Below are positions 18,270 to 27,900 of a stretch of 39,822 bases of DNA, piece by piece (positions within the stretch are counted from its first letter, which is position 1; each line of letters opens with the position of its first letter). Both the position numbers and the translations under genes were made by a program. The stretch comes from DAOUMU01 sp034409055 (GTDB lineage: Bacteria > Chloroflexota > Anaerolineae > 4572-78 > J111): the NCBI GenBank assembly GCA_034409055.1, contig DAOUMU010000539.1, positions 1-39,822 of the forward strand, given 5' to 3'. The notes under the pieces were generated by a model. It was not told the DNA's origin. It did not search any database and was given only the letters and a program-made list of their open reading frames with translations.

Positions 18270-20234
18270 ATGATAATGAAACAAAAAATTTACCATTCGG
18301 TCCGGTCTGTCAAATGGATATTACTCATCTGTCTAACGATTGGCAGTGCCCTTATTACGATCTGGGGGTGTGCCAGCAGTCAACAGGAGACCGTGTCGTC
18401 TGCCTCGGCTGTTTCCATCCCGGCAGATACGCCTGTTTCCTTGACCATCTCCACATCGTCGTCTACTCAAACCTCTTCGCCTATCCCCACGCCATCACCC
18501 ACACCGACCCCCTCTTCTGGTGAAACAGAGCCTTTGTCCCTGGTTGACAACACTGAAGAAACTGAAACAAGTATTGCCTTACCCGAGGCTGAACCGCGCT
18601 TTGTTATGCGGGGAATCTGGGTCCACCCCAAATCCGTGGATGCTCCCTGGAAAGCCGACAAGGTCCTGGATCGTATTCAGGCCGGCAATTTCAACACGGT
18701 ATTCTTGCTCATCTTTTTGGATGGTTATGCTTACTATGATAGTAATATGACCGAAACGAAAGCTTCATCTGTTGATAACGTCCCGGAAGATTTCGACCTG
18801 CTAGGCTACTTTGTGACTGAAGCCCATCGACGTGGCATAGAAGTTCATGCCTGGTTTGGCACGGGGCGTATCGGCACCCGTTATGGGGAGCCAGGCCCTA
18901 TTCTCTCAGAGCACCCTGAGTGGTCGATCGTAGACGCCAGTGGCAGTTCACAAGACCATTGGCTCAACTTTGCCCGCCCAGATGCCCGGCAGTTTATGAG
19001 CGACCTTATTCTGGAAGTGGTGGAAAATTACGAGGTGGATGGGGTGCATCTGGACTACATTCGCTACCCCTCTGGTGGCAAATGGAGCTTTGATGATTAC
19101 AGTATCAGTGCCTTTGCTGACCAGTATGGCATGAACCTGGAAAGTTTACGGGGGATCGAGTTACCTGTCTACGGTTCCTTTAGCGGTAATCCACTGATTG
19201 GTGTGGCAACGGCTGAGGTGCTGGCCGAATTCGACGATGGCCTGCCGGCTGTTATGCTCAATACCTATGGCCAGGGTGAGGTTGTTACCCTGAATTGGCA
19301 CGCCGAAGATCAAAAGATCGCGGCTTCAAGTGAGATCCTCAGGCGGAGCATTGAGTATTTACTGGGAGAAGAGGGAGGAGATGTTTACATCTTCCGGTCG
19401 GAGACCAATGAGGCTGAATTTGGCCCCAGGTTCTTCCGCAAAAGCAAAGCCTGGTTAGAAAGCCTGGGCTGGCAGCCAACTCAAGTCAGGCAAGAAGATT
19501 TGGCCACGCTAGATGCCACTTCCGTGGTGGTCGTGCCCAACGTTTACCTTATGGAAGCCGCCACTGCAGACGAGTTGACCTTATTTGTCGAAAGGGGAGG
19601 CAGTCTGGTCTTTGTCGATGGTCCGGTCAAATCAATGAAATATGTCAATATGCGGGCCTTGACCGGGATGCAAAATGCGGCCCGCTTTTTCAAGGGTGAG
19701 CGGACCCTATTGGCCACCGGTCAAAGTGAGCTGATCCCCGCTGGAAACCGGGTGATGGACCCCCAGGCCCGGCAAGAACTCATCTCACGCTGGAATACCT
19801 TTCGGGAAGAGAGTGTGACGGCTTTAGTGCAAGAGGTCTATCAACAGGTTAAGCGGGTCAGGCCAGAAGTGCAGGTCTCGGCGGCTGTATTTCGCAACTC
19901 GGCCTGGGCTGCTGATATTTTCCAGAACTGGTATCATTGGTTGGACCAAGGTTATGTAGATTTCGTGGTGCCTATGGCCTATGTTGACGAGGTATCAGCC
20001 CTGGAGAGTCTCATTGACGAGTGGCAGACAGAGGGAGATCTTGAGCGGACGATGGTCGGGTTGGGTGTGGCTAATTTCAAAGAGCAAGACGCGCCCTTAA
20101 AAACCCCTCAACAATTAGTTCAGGAGATAGAGTTAGTCGAACGCAGAGGGATCGATCGGGTCTCTATCTTCGCCGTTGTGCACATCAGCGATGACCAACT
20201 CGAGGCCCTGGCCACGGGACCCTTTGCTCCATAA
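18270..20234 (+). CDS. GHL10-type glycosyl hydrolase-like lipoprotein with inserted domain
   Basis: A 654-residue exported protein. The signal ends in IWGC, a plausible but atypical lipobox (Trp at -2), followed by a long S/T/P linker. The first half of a GHL10/DUF187 TIM barrel runs from about 110 to 270: MRGIWVHPKSVD, LLGYFVTEAHRRGIEVHAWF, DGVHLDYIRYPSG (Asp of HLDYIRYP is the usual catalytic-site residue). About 230 residues (273-500) then resemble a GATase1/trimerisation-like Rossmann domain (GEVVTLNWHAED, VVVVPNVYLMEAATADEL, ERGGSLVFVDGP). The barrel then resumes: ESVTALVQEVYQQVKRVRP, VDFVVPMAYVDE, IFAVVHISDDQL. It probably acts on glycans outside the membrane. The start at 18270 is chosen for the signal peptide; the gene follows the DUF354 gene by 13 bases. 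Confidence 0.75.
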   Translation: MIMKQKIYHSVRSVKWILLICLTIGSALITIWGCASSQQETVSSASAVSIPADTPVSLTISTSSSTQTSSPIPTPSPTPTPSSGETEPLSLVDNTEETETSIALPEAEPRFVMRGIWVHPKSVDAPWKADKVLDRIQAGNFNTVFLLIFLDGYAYYDSNMTETKASSVDNVPEDFDLLGYFVTEAHRRGIEVHAWFGTGRIGTRYGEPGPILSEHPEWSIVDASGSSQDHWLNFARPDARQFMSDLILEVVENYEVDGVHLDYIRYPSGGKWSFDDYSISAFADQYGMNLESLRGIELPVYGSFSGNPLIGVATAEVLAEFDDGLPAVMLNTYGQGEVVTLNWHAEDQKIAASSEILRRSIEYLLGEEGGDVYIFRSETNEAEFGPRFFRKSKAWLESLGWQPTQVRQEDLATLDATSVVVVPNVYLMEAATADELTLFVERGGSLVFVDGPVKSMKYVNMRALTGMQNAARFFKGERTLLATGQSELIPAGNRVMDPQARQELISRWNTFREESVTALVQEVYQQVKRVRPEVQVSAAVFRNSAWAADIFQNWYHWLDQGYVDFVVPMAYVDEVSALESLIDEWQTEGDLERTMVGLGVANFKEQDAPLKTPQQLVQEIELVERRGIDRVSIFAVVHISDDQLEALATGPFAP

Positions 20235-20540
20235 CCGTTTGTCTCAGTTCTTCAGCTAGAAAGACTAAAATGTTCGGGAGAGCGTATGTACTAATCAGGT
20301 ATATTAAGTAGTGTTTAAACATCCTGTATCCTCTTTTCGGCTTATTTTTTGAGAAAAATGCGTTTCAACGGTGACGCTAGCCTTCAGTCTCCAGCCTCCT
20401 TTTTCTAACTGTTTTCTAGTGAACTTTATATTCACTTCCTACTATTCTATGCCAAAATGTAAAATGGTTCTTTGTCTGATCGTTTTACATCTATAACTAA
20501 AGGGTATAGTTATGGCATAAAATAGTTAAGGAGGGCAGCA
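20235..20540. other. intergenic region with structured leader
   Basis: A 306-base AT-rich gap without a gene. It breaks the otherwise tight operon and probably holds a new promoter. GTATCCTCTTTT at 20326-20337 matches the end of the MITE-like element (copy 2) but no partner end was found. The last 72 bases before the RBS form the RNA candidate at 20448-20519. Confidence 0.5.
20448..20519 (+). promoter_or_regulatory. candidate three-way-junction leader RNA or operator
   Basis: An outer pairing TATGCCA (20448-20454) with TGGCATA (20513-20519) encloses two hairpins: ATGTAAAA (20457-20464) with TTTTACAT (20483-20490), extendable by five more pairs that include three G-U, and ATAACTA (20493-20499) with TAGTTAT (20507-20513). 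The structure ends about 12 bases before the strong AAGGAGGG site of the next gene. The G-U pairs favour RNA over a protein-binding palindrome. It matches no riboswitch class I know. Confidence 0.4.
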
Positions 20541-23500
20541 ATGTTATATTTGCCAAGGACTGATTGGCTGTCCAGTTTTTCAAAGCCTCTATTGTTAATT
20601 ACGCTCGGAGTGATTATAGTCATCACAATAAGTGTCAACTGGATTGGGAGCACAACTTATGGCACTGAAGTTATAACTCGTGGCGTTTGCTCAACGTGTC
20701 ATGGAGAGAGCAGGATATTTCAGACCAATCCGGGCTGTCAAAGTGGTTGTCACGAGATGTCTGGTACCACCTCTGCATCAGTCCCTCATGCTGGCTGGGA
20801 TGGGGTTTCGCTGGGTGGGTACGCCTCCGCCGTATCCGTGGCTCAGGGGGAAATCATAGATTTTTACATCTCTACCGATATTGCCACTTATGATATCAAT
20901 GTATATCGAGAAGGTGCTTCGCGCCAACTGATGACAACCATCTCTGACTTGACAGGTGCTTTCTACGATTGTGCAGGTGGTTATGAAACCGGTTGCGGTT
21001 GGCCCGTAGCGCATAGTCTTACTGTGCCACCCAGTTGGCCTAGCGGCGTCTACACAGTCGACTTCCCAACCTCAGTTGGCACTCGGTCTCTCATTTTCTG
21101 GGTGCGGGAAGATCAGCCAGGCTCAACCTCCGATCTGTTATTCTTGTCGTCAGTACTAACGTATCAGGCTTATAACCCTTTTGGAGGAAAATCCCTGTAT
21201 GACTTCAACTCAACCGATGAGAAGCAAAGTTATAAGGTAAGCTTCGATAGACCCTATGGTAAACCGGGCTTAGGAGATTTTGCTATGTGGGAGGAGTATT
21301 TTGTCAGGTGGGCTGAAGCAGAGGGCTATTCCATGGAATATGCGACCACTTACGATATTATGTTCATGCCAGATTTGTTAAATAATTACGAGGTTGTTAT
21401 CATCGCCGGTCACAGTGAATATTGGTCCTGGGACATGCGACAAAGAATAAAAGCCTTTGTCAATGATGGCGGTCGGTTCATCAATCTGAGTGGTAACACG
21501 ATGTGGTGGCAGACGAGATTGGAAGACGCAGGACGAACTTTGGTAGTTTATAGGGATTACAGAAAAGATCCGGCTACGGAGCCTGAAGCAGAGACAGATT
21601 ACAATTGGGATCATCCCATATATGATGCAGAGAATACAATTATTGGCGCCTCCTTTCGCCATGGGGGCTATGTTAATACAAGTGGTTACTACGATTACAA
21701 TAACGGGTACGGTGGGTACTGGATAAACAAAGCAGACCACTGGGTTTTTGCCGGTACAACGTTATCAAATGGAGATATTTTTGGCCGTACCGGGAGTTCA
21801 TTTACGGCGATTGTGGGCAGTGAAGTTGATGGTACCCTTTTTAATTGTGCTCTGGATGGGCAAATGATTACAGGACCTTTAGGCACCGATGGAACTCCCG
21901 ATAATTTTGCTATCCTGGGGGCATCTCCCGCGTCAGACGGGTTTAGCGTGATGGGTATCTATACCACCCCCGGTGGGGGGGCTGTTTTTTCAGCGAATAC
22001 ACTTCGTTGGGCCAGGGGACTGGCAGTGGATAACGATGTGGCAACCGTTACCAGAAATATTCTGGATCGATTTCTAGCTAATAACTTCTCTCAAGAGCCG
22101 ATCAATCCAGACACAGCTTACTATTTCTACGATCGCTTCAACTGCGACAACTTGACTTATGGAGGAAAAGTCGAGCACAATTATAATTATGTTAGAAATG
22201 ATGCGGGTGCTCATTATAGTGCCGCTTGCGGGATCGGTCAGGGTTCGGGGTTGCAAGTTGATGTCAATGATGCAGAGGTTGTCATTCTCGATACCCCTAT
22301 TCGACCTAACTGGCAGCCAGCAGATGTTGTCTACTCCCGTTTGTATGTGGATGTTTCGGGTTTGACAATGAGCGATGGAAATGAGTTCAATATTCTCAGA
22401 TGGCAGTATGATTCCCGTAGTAGCTCTGGTGGAGCACTGCTGGCACGTCTAAACATCAAACGAATGGGGGGAAGATCATTTGTTAATTACCGTGTTGTCA
22501 GTCCATACTGGACTGGTCCACCCGACGTAGAGATACCGGATGATCGGCCCTTTCTTTTGGAAACCTTGTGGGACCAGCCCAATAACCTGGTTTCAGTATG
22601 GGTGGACGGCGTACGATATGATCGTACAGTGGATCTATCTATAATGCCTTCCTTAAATGCGGTTTCACTTCGACTGTATGGTGTTGACTCTGGGACAGCG
22701 GGTGTTTTATGCTACGATGAATTTGCCGTAGATGACCAGCAGATTGGCCCCTTGCCACCCCCTAACACGCCTCCTGGATTGGAATTGACGTCCGGTTACT
22801 CTGGGCAAGTGTATGCTGGGGAGGTGATGACTTTCACCCACATCTTGACCAATACGGGTGATAACCCGGATAGCTTTAGGGTAATAGCCGCCCCAGATTT
22901 GATCAACTGGACGATTGTTGTGTCTCCAGCGATTGTTGGACCGCTCAATGCCCGGCAAAGTGAGCAAGTGTTGGTTACGGTGCAGGTTCCCGATGATGCT
23001 ATCAGTAATACTGTTGGTTCTGTTCTGGTTGTTGCTACCTCCCAAGCAAGTAGCGACGTTTCTGTATCTGTCACTGATAGATTTGTAGTGCAGCCGAGAC
23101 CCCCTGGATTGGAATTGACGTCTGGTTACTCTGGGCAAGTGTATGTTGGGGAGGTGATGACTTTCACCCACCTCTTGACCAATACGGCTGATAACCCGGA
23201 CAGCTTTAGGGTAATAGCTACCCCAGATTTGATGGACTGGACGGCTGTTGTGTCTCCAGCGATTGTTGGACCGCTCAATGCCCGGCAAAGTGAGCAAGTG
23301 TTGGTTACGGTGCAGGTTCCCGATGATGCTATCGGCAATACCATTGGTTCTGCTCTCGTCGTTGCTACCTCTCAAGCAAGTAGCACTGTTTCTGTATCTG
23401 TGGCCGATACAGTCACAGTGCGGCCGAAGCCCCCAGGGTTGGAACTGACGTCTGGTTACTCTGGGCAAGTGTATGCTGGGGAGGTGATGACTTTCACCCA

Positions 23501-23822
23501 CATCTTGACCAATACGGGTGATAACCCGGACAGCTTTAGGGTAACAGTTATCCCAGAGCAGCCTGGCTGGATTATCATCCCTTCTTCATCGACTGTTGGG
23601 CCACTCGATGCCCGGCAAAGTGAGCAGGTGTCAGTTGCGGTACAGGTACCGACTGATGCCATCAGCAAAACCATTTGTTCCATTCTTGTTGTCGCTACCT
23701 CGCAGATGAATAATACCGTTTCCAGAGTTGTGACGGACACAGTTGCCGTGCTGCCAACGCCGACAGACGATGGGCTGATTCATCGCCTTTATCTGCCAGT
23801 GATACTTCATACTTCTGAATAG
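20541..23822 (+). CDS. anchored multidomain protein: paired heme-c motifs, dimethylformamidase-like domain, three NEW3-like repeats
   Basis: 1093 residues. An uncleaved-looking N-terminal helix (about 17-36) is followed by CSTCH (50-54) and CQSGCH (66-71), a close pair of heme-c-type motifs. Residues about 80-510 match the large-subunit-like domain of N,N-dimethylformamidase: LTYQAYNPFGGKSLYDFNS, EEYFVRWAEAEGY, AGHSEYWSWDMR, SGNTMWWQTR, SFRHGG, DHWVFAGT. Tyr253 and Tyr294 are candidate iron ligands. A concanavalin/LamG-like domain (about 515-740) follows, then three 110-residue repeats, then a tail ending LYLPVILHTSE, a C-terminal pattern I associate with secreted Chloroflexota proteins. AAGGAGGG sits 6 bases before the ATG. 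Enzyme substrate and heme loading are unproven. Confidence 0.75.
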   Translation: MLYLPRTDWLSSFSKPLLLITLGVIIVITISVNWIGSTTYGTEVITRGVCSTCHGESRIFQTNPGCQSGCHEMSGTTSASVPHAGWDGVSLGGYASAVSVAQGEIIDFYISTDIATYDINVYREGASRQLMTTISDLTGAFYDCAGGYETGCGWPVAHSLTVPPSWPSGVYTVDFPTSVGTRSLIFWVREDQPGSTSDLLFLSSVLTYQAYNPFGGKSLYDFNSTDEKQSYKVSFDRPYGKPGLGDFAMWEEYFVRWAEAEGYSMEYATTYDIMFMPDLLNNYEVVIIAGHSEYWSWDMRQRIKAFVNDGGRFINLSGNTMWWQTRLEDAGRTLVVYRDYRKDPATEPEAETDYNWDHPIYDAENTIIGASFRHGGYVNTSGYYDYNNGYGGYWINKADHWVFAGTTLSNGDIFGRTGSSFTAIVGSEVDGTLFNCALDGQMITGPLGTDGTPDNFAILGASPASDGFSVMGIYTTPGGGAVFSANTLRWARGLAVDNDVATVTRNILDRFLANNFSQEPINPDTAYYFYDRFNCDNLTYGGKVEHNYNYVRNDAGAHYSAACGIGQGSGLQVDVNDAEVVILDTPIRPNWQPADVVYSRLYVDVSGLTMSDGNEFNILRWQYDSRSSSGGALLARLNIKRMGGRSFVNYRVVSPYWTGPPDVEIPDDRPFLLETLWDQPNNLVSVWVDGVRYDRTVDLSIMPSLNAVSLRLYGVDSGTAGVLCYDEFAVDDQQIGPLPPPNTPPGLELTSGYSGQVYAGEVMTFTHILTNTGDNPDSFRVIAAPDLINWTIVVSPAIVGPLNARQSEQVLVTVQVPDDAISNTVGSVLVVATSQASSDVSVSVTDRFVVQPRPPGLELTSGYSGQVYVGEVMTFTHLLTNTADNPDSFRVIATPDLMDWTAVVSPAIVGPLNARQSEQVLVTVQVPDDAIGNTIGSALVVATSQASSTVSVSVADTVTVRPKPPGLELTSGYSGQVYAGEVMTFTHILTNTGDNPDSFRVTVIPEQPGWIIIPSSSTVGPLDARQSEQVSVAVQVPTDAISKTICSILVVATSQMNNTVSRVVTDTVAVLPTPTDDGLIHRLYLPVILHTSE
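22773..23762 (+). repeat. three tandem 330-bp coding repeats
   Basis: Repeat units begin at 22773, 23103 and 23433, each exactly 330 bases (110 residues, starting PGLELTSGYSGQVY). They encode beta-sandwich domains like NEW3/alpha-galactosidase-associated modules. Units 1 and 2 are near-identical in DNA, while unit 3 diverges in its middle, pointing to recent duplication or ongoing conversion. Confidence 0.85.
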
Positions 23823-23879
23823 AGTCTGGACTACAAACCATCGTTTAACTTTCCTGCTGGCGCGTTGTTGGAGGAATTG

Positions 23880-24869
23880 ATGTTACCGGAACCAATCAGG
23901 AAACCACTGTCTAACGTCAAGACAAAAATGATCAATACATTTTTGTCCTTTTATGGCCCGCTTCAGGCTAAAGAGTACGATATTCGCAATACCATCGTCG
24001 TAACGGGTAGCCCCCGTTCGGGTACCACCTGGTTGGGTGAGATCATGAGGACGATTCCAGGTTACTGTCTGTTGTATGAGCCGTTAGATATGAATAGAGC
24101 TCCTGGAGCAGGGGAAATGAATCTTGGTTGGAGACCCTATATTGCGCCGGGTACCGATTGGCCGGAAGCGGAAGTGTTCTTGAGAGGCATACTAACCGGG
24201 AAGTTAGTCAATCGCGAGACAGCTAAACATAACAGTATGGGCCAGATTTTGGCCAGAAAAGGTTGGGTCGTCAAATTTGTTCGAGCCAGCGCGATTTTGA
24301 AATGGATGACGGAGAAATTTCCTCTGCGGACGCCTATTCTACTGATCCGGCATCCATGTGCGGTCGTGGCCTCACAGATACGGGGTGGTCGAGACACCGT
24401 CGGGATTCCGATGCAAATCACCCCTTCATTTGCCGCTGCCTTTCCGGAACTTTCGGCCTATATGCAAACCTTGAAAACCCAGGAGGAAGCCCGGGCGGCC
24501 CGCTGGTGTATGCACTACTATCCGCCCCTCTCCCTACCGAAGCCTCATCCCTGGCATCTGGTAACCTATGAGCGATTAGTTAGACAGGGCAGAACAGAAC
24601 TTGAGCAAATATTTAAGGCCATTGAGATAGAGATGCCTGCAGAGGCTGTAAACCATCTGCGGATACCCAGTGCCACGACTAAAGATTGGTCTAACGTACA
24701 TACCGGTAAAGACCCCCTCATGGGGTGGACAAGGAACTTGACCAAAGAGCAGATTGGGCGAATTTTGAAGGTAGTCTCGACATTCGGATTGGACTTTTAC
24801 GGTGAAGATTTGGAACCTGATTATGATCGCTTGTATGACCCACAATACGTGGCCCGTCCCAATCTTTAG
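23880..24869 (+). CDS. PAPS-dependent sulfotransferase
   Basis: A 329-residue cytosolic sulfotransferase-fold protein. The 5'-phosphosulfate loop is TGSPRSGTTWLGEIM, and the 3'-phosphate site is LLIRHPCAVVASQIRGG (Arg and Ser in the expected places). The C-terminal part (DWSNVHTGKDPLMGW, then LTKEQIGRI) is typical of the Sulfotransfer_1/3 group that sulfates carbohydrates. Its place in the locus suggests sulfation of the glycan or its precursor; the acceptor is not known. ATG 23880 is chosen because GGAGG lies 5 bases before it. No PAPS synthesis genes are in the window. Confidence 0.88.
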   Translation: MLPEPIRKPLSNVKTKMINTFLSFYGPLQAKEYDIRNTIVVTGSPRSGTTWLGEIMRTIPGYCLLYEPLDMNRAPGAGEMNLGWRPYIAPGTDWPEAEVFLRGILTGKLVNRETAKHNSMGQILARKGWVVKFVRASAILKWMTEKFPLRTPILLIRHPCAVVASQIRGGRDTVGIPMQITPSFAAAFPELSAYMQTLKTQEEARAARWCMHYYPPLSLPKPHPWHLVTYERLVRQGRTELEQIFKAIEIEMPAEAVNHLRIPSATTKDWSNVHTGKDPLMGWTRNLTKEQIGRILKVVSTFGLDFYGEDLEPDYDRLYDPQYVARPNL

Positions 24870-24905
24870 CTTTTGTAACTATTCATCGTGTCACTCTAAT
24901 GTGAA

Positions 24906-27900
24906 ATGATCAAAATTCAGTACAGGTTGAGTCTTTTAATTAGTATTGCCCTGCTATTGACGTTGCTGCTTGCATCGGAGCCAGTTTACGCTCAGTGGCC
25001 TCCTTTCTGGTTTAACCTAATCCCCTCTTATGACAATGGCCAGATCACCTATCGGATCACCTTTTCCAGCCGGGTTGACTGGCGGATGAATGACGTAGCG
25101 TTTAAGATTCCACTGCCGGAGGGAACTCGCTTCCTTGAGGCGAACGCCCAACCGTCGACGAGCACCGACTTTGATGGGGAAGAGATAACCTTCTTTACCT
25201 CTGCGCTCCGTCATGAATCGATCAGAGATGCCTACTTCATTGTTGAGGTGACAGATCCCACGAAAATGGTTTTTACCACCCGGACCTGGATCGCCTGGCA
25301 GGGTGATCAACCCGGCGACTATCTGACCAATAATGTCTCCATTGACATCACCCGGCCCACATTGAATTGGGAGCCCCCCCCTCGATCACGGTTGCAACTC
25401 GAGATCAGTGCGGCTGTGGTCGATGATATCATCACTTACACCATCTATCCCAAGAATGTGGGGGGACTGCGCATGTGGGACCTGAAAATTAATGTGCCCC
25501 TTCCTGAAGGGACCACCTTCTTGGCGGCTGAGGCCCCGCCGCCATTTGTGGCCAATTTTGATGGCCAGGAGGTGTCCTTCTCCATCCTGGAACTGGAGAA
25601 GTGGACCGAAGTTGAACCACCCAGCTTTCAGGTGTCTGCCGAAGAGGTAACCGAGCCCTTCCTGATTACCCATGCCTGGGCTGTCTGGAAAAACTCGGGC
25701 AGTAGCGTGACCAGAAAGGTTGCGCTTGAAGAACAAGTCAGAAGCGGGGACATCGTGGTCCAACCCCACACCTCGCAGCAGGTGGTGTCCGACATTATGG
25801 GAGACGTGCCGCTCCCCAATTATGACTTGACCAGTATTGCCATTCAACAAAATAGTACCGGCTTCGAAATCATTTTCTACACCGCCGGGGAAATGGGACC
25901 CGTAGGTCGGTCTTTAGAATACATTTTATTTATTGATAGCGATTGCCGCACCGGTACCGGTTTGTGGCGGAATTATCGCGGGGTTGAGTATCGGGTTGGA
26001 TATGATCACAAGAAAGGGCGAGCTGTCGTTAATTCATGGGACGAAACAGTAAAAAAATGGGGGGCTTCGACCGTGGTTGAGGCGAGTAGTCCGCCCGGTG
26101 GCAATATGGTTATTGTGCGGGTGCCTTACGGATTGCTCGAAACGGGCCAGCAATTTTGTTGGGTTGGAGAGGTCAATAATAGAATAGGAATCTATAGTCA
26201 GAACCTGCCAAGGGAGAAGGTGCCGAACTACAAACATCTGAGCTTGACCCGATATCAAGCTGTTGCGTCCATCGATGTGACTGAGACGGCAATCGTGAGA
26301 CCATCCGCCGGTACTTTTGTCGAGACCGGTGATGTTTGGCAATATTGGCCAGGCTGGTCAGAGCCTCCGGCTGATTGGAAATCTATCGACTTTGACGATA
26401 GCGATTGGTTTTCTGGCCCTACTGGCATTGGCTACGGCGCAGGAAAGTATGCCACCGACTTGAGCCAGGTCACCCAACCTCTCCATGATAACGATATGTC
26501 TCTCATGGTATCACAGACCATTACTGAGTCGGGGATGGTTTTGGCCGTCCTGCCGTCGGGTGATTACGGTTCCGTCTTCATCCGGCGGACCTTCATCGTG
26601 CCTGATCCTACCTCACTGACGGAACTGACCCTGGAAATGAAATATGAGGGGGGCTTTGTGGCCTATCTCAACGGGGTAGAGGTCGCCCGCCAGGGTTTGG
26701 GCCAGCCGGGCGAACCGGTTTTTTACGATACCTTGGCCGCTGACCGGGAAGCGGGTACGTCGACTGGAGTGATTGATCTCAGTCCTTATATTACCGATTT
26801 CGTTGCCGGCACGAACCTGCTTGCCGTCCAGGTCCATCGGTCGGAAGGCAGTGCCAATCTCTCTGTAACTCCCCAAATGGCCTGGGCCAATAATCCGGTT
26901 CCAATCACTCCTCTGGATAAGGCTGAGGCCTCGGTGACTGTGCCTGTCCCTACTCCTGCTGAAGCGCCTTCGATCACTGACATCAGTGGTAAGTTGGCTG
27001 TACCTATCGACAACGGTCAGGTTGTCTATGATCTGTACGTCTTCTCTATGCCTGATGGTCAGGAACTTGTCAAAATCCCCAACGCCCGCCAACCCAATTT
27101 TCGATTCGATGGCCAACGGATGTTGATCAACCGTGAGGGTGGCGGCGTGGAAAATGTGTTCGAGTACAATTTGGTCGATGGCACTGAGAAACAGGTCAGT
27201 GATGCCCCCCAGGACTGGCACCCCTTTTACGATCCGTGGGGAAACCGGGTGGTGTATGGAAACTCAGAGTTGACCAGTGGTAGTCCAAAATGGATCATTG
27301 AAGATGGTGTACCAAGGCTGGCCAAGACTGTTCGTAAGCCCTTTATCTTTGTGCAATGTAGTTTGTTACCCCCCCATCAGGAAGTGGACTCACGCTGCCA
27401 GAATCTACCCTGGCTTGGGGTGCTGGTGCCAGCCGGCCAGACGGGCGAAATCCAGGGTACTCATCCGGTCTGGACGTCGAACGACATGATCGCTTATAAG
27501 GGGTGCAACACATGGGCCGGTTCGAGCCTGTGTGGCATCTACATTGTGTCTTCCACCTCTACCAAGGGCTTTAGCGATGGCTTCATTCCCCGACAGCTTA
27601 CCAGAGACACCAGCGATGCCCCCTCTGATACCAAAGGTAACTTGATTGCCTTTACTTCCCAACGGGATGGCAATTGGGAAGCTTATGTGATGGACTTGAA
27701 TGGGGCCGGGGTTAAGAATTTGTCTAACAGTCCAGGCTCCAACGACGGGTTGCCCGCCATCTCCCCCGATGGTAACTGGGTGGCCTTTGTTTCTGACCGA
27801 GATGGTCAGTGGGCAGTCTGGGTGGTACCCATCGTGGGAGGAGAGGCTCAAAAGTTATTCGATTTGCCGGCCGCCATTCTCTGGGGCGATGGCAAACGCG

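Noticed and set aside
20326..20337. Third copy of the MITE-like element
   Set aside because: Only one end (GTATCCTCTTTT) matches; neither the inner arms nor the other end are present.
22707..23501. Long leftward open frame (264 codons) across the repeat region
   Set aside because: It is antisense to the near-identical repeats, which copy the same stop-free frame; the protein is His/Arg-rich without any domain and has no RBS.
22773..23762. Tandem repeats as a CRISPR array
   Set aside because: Units are 330 bases, in frame and encode beta-sandwich domains; there are no spacers or cas genes.
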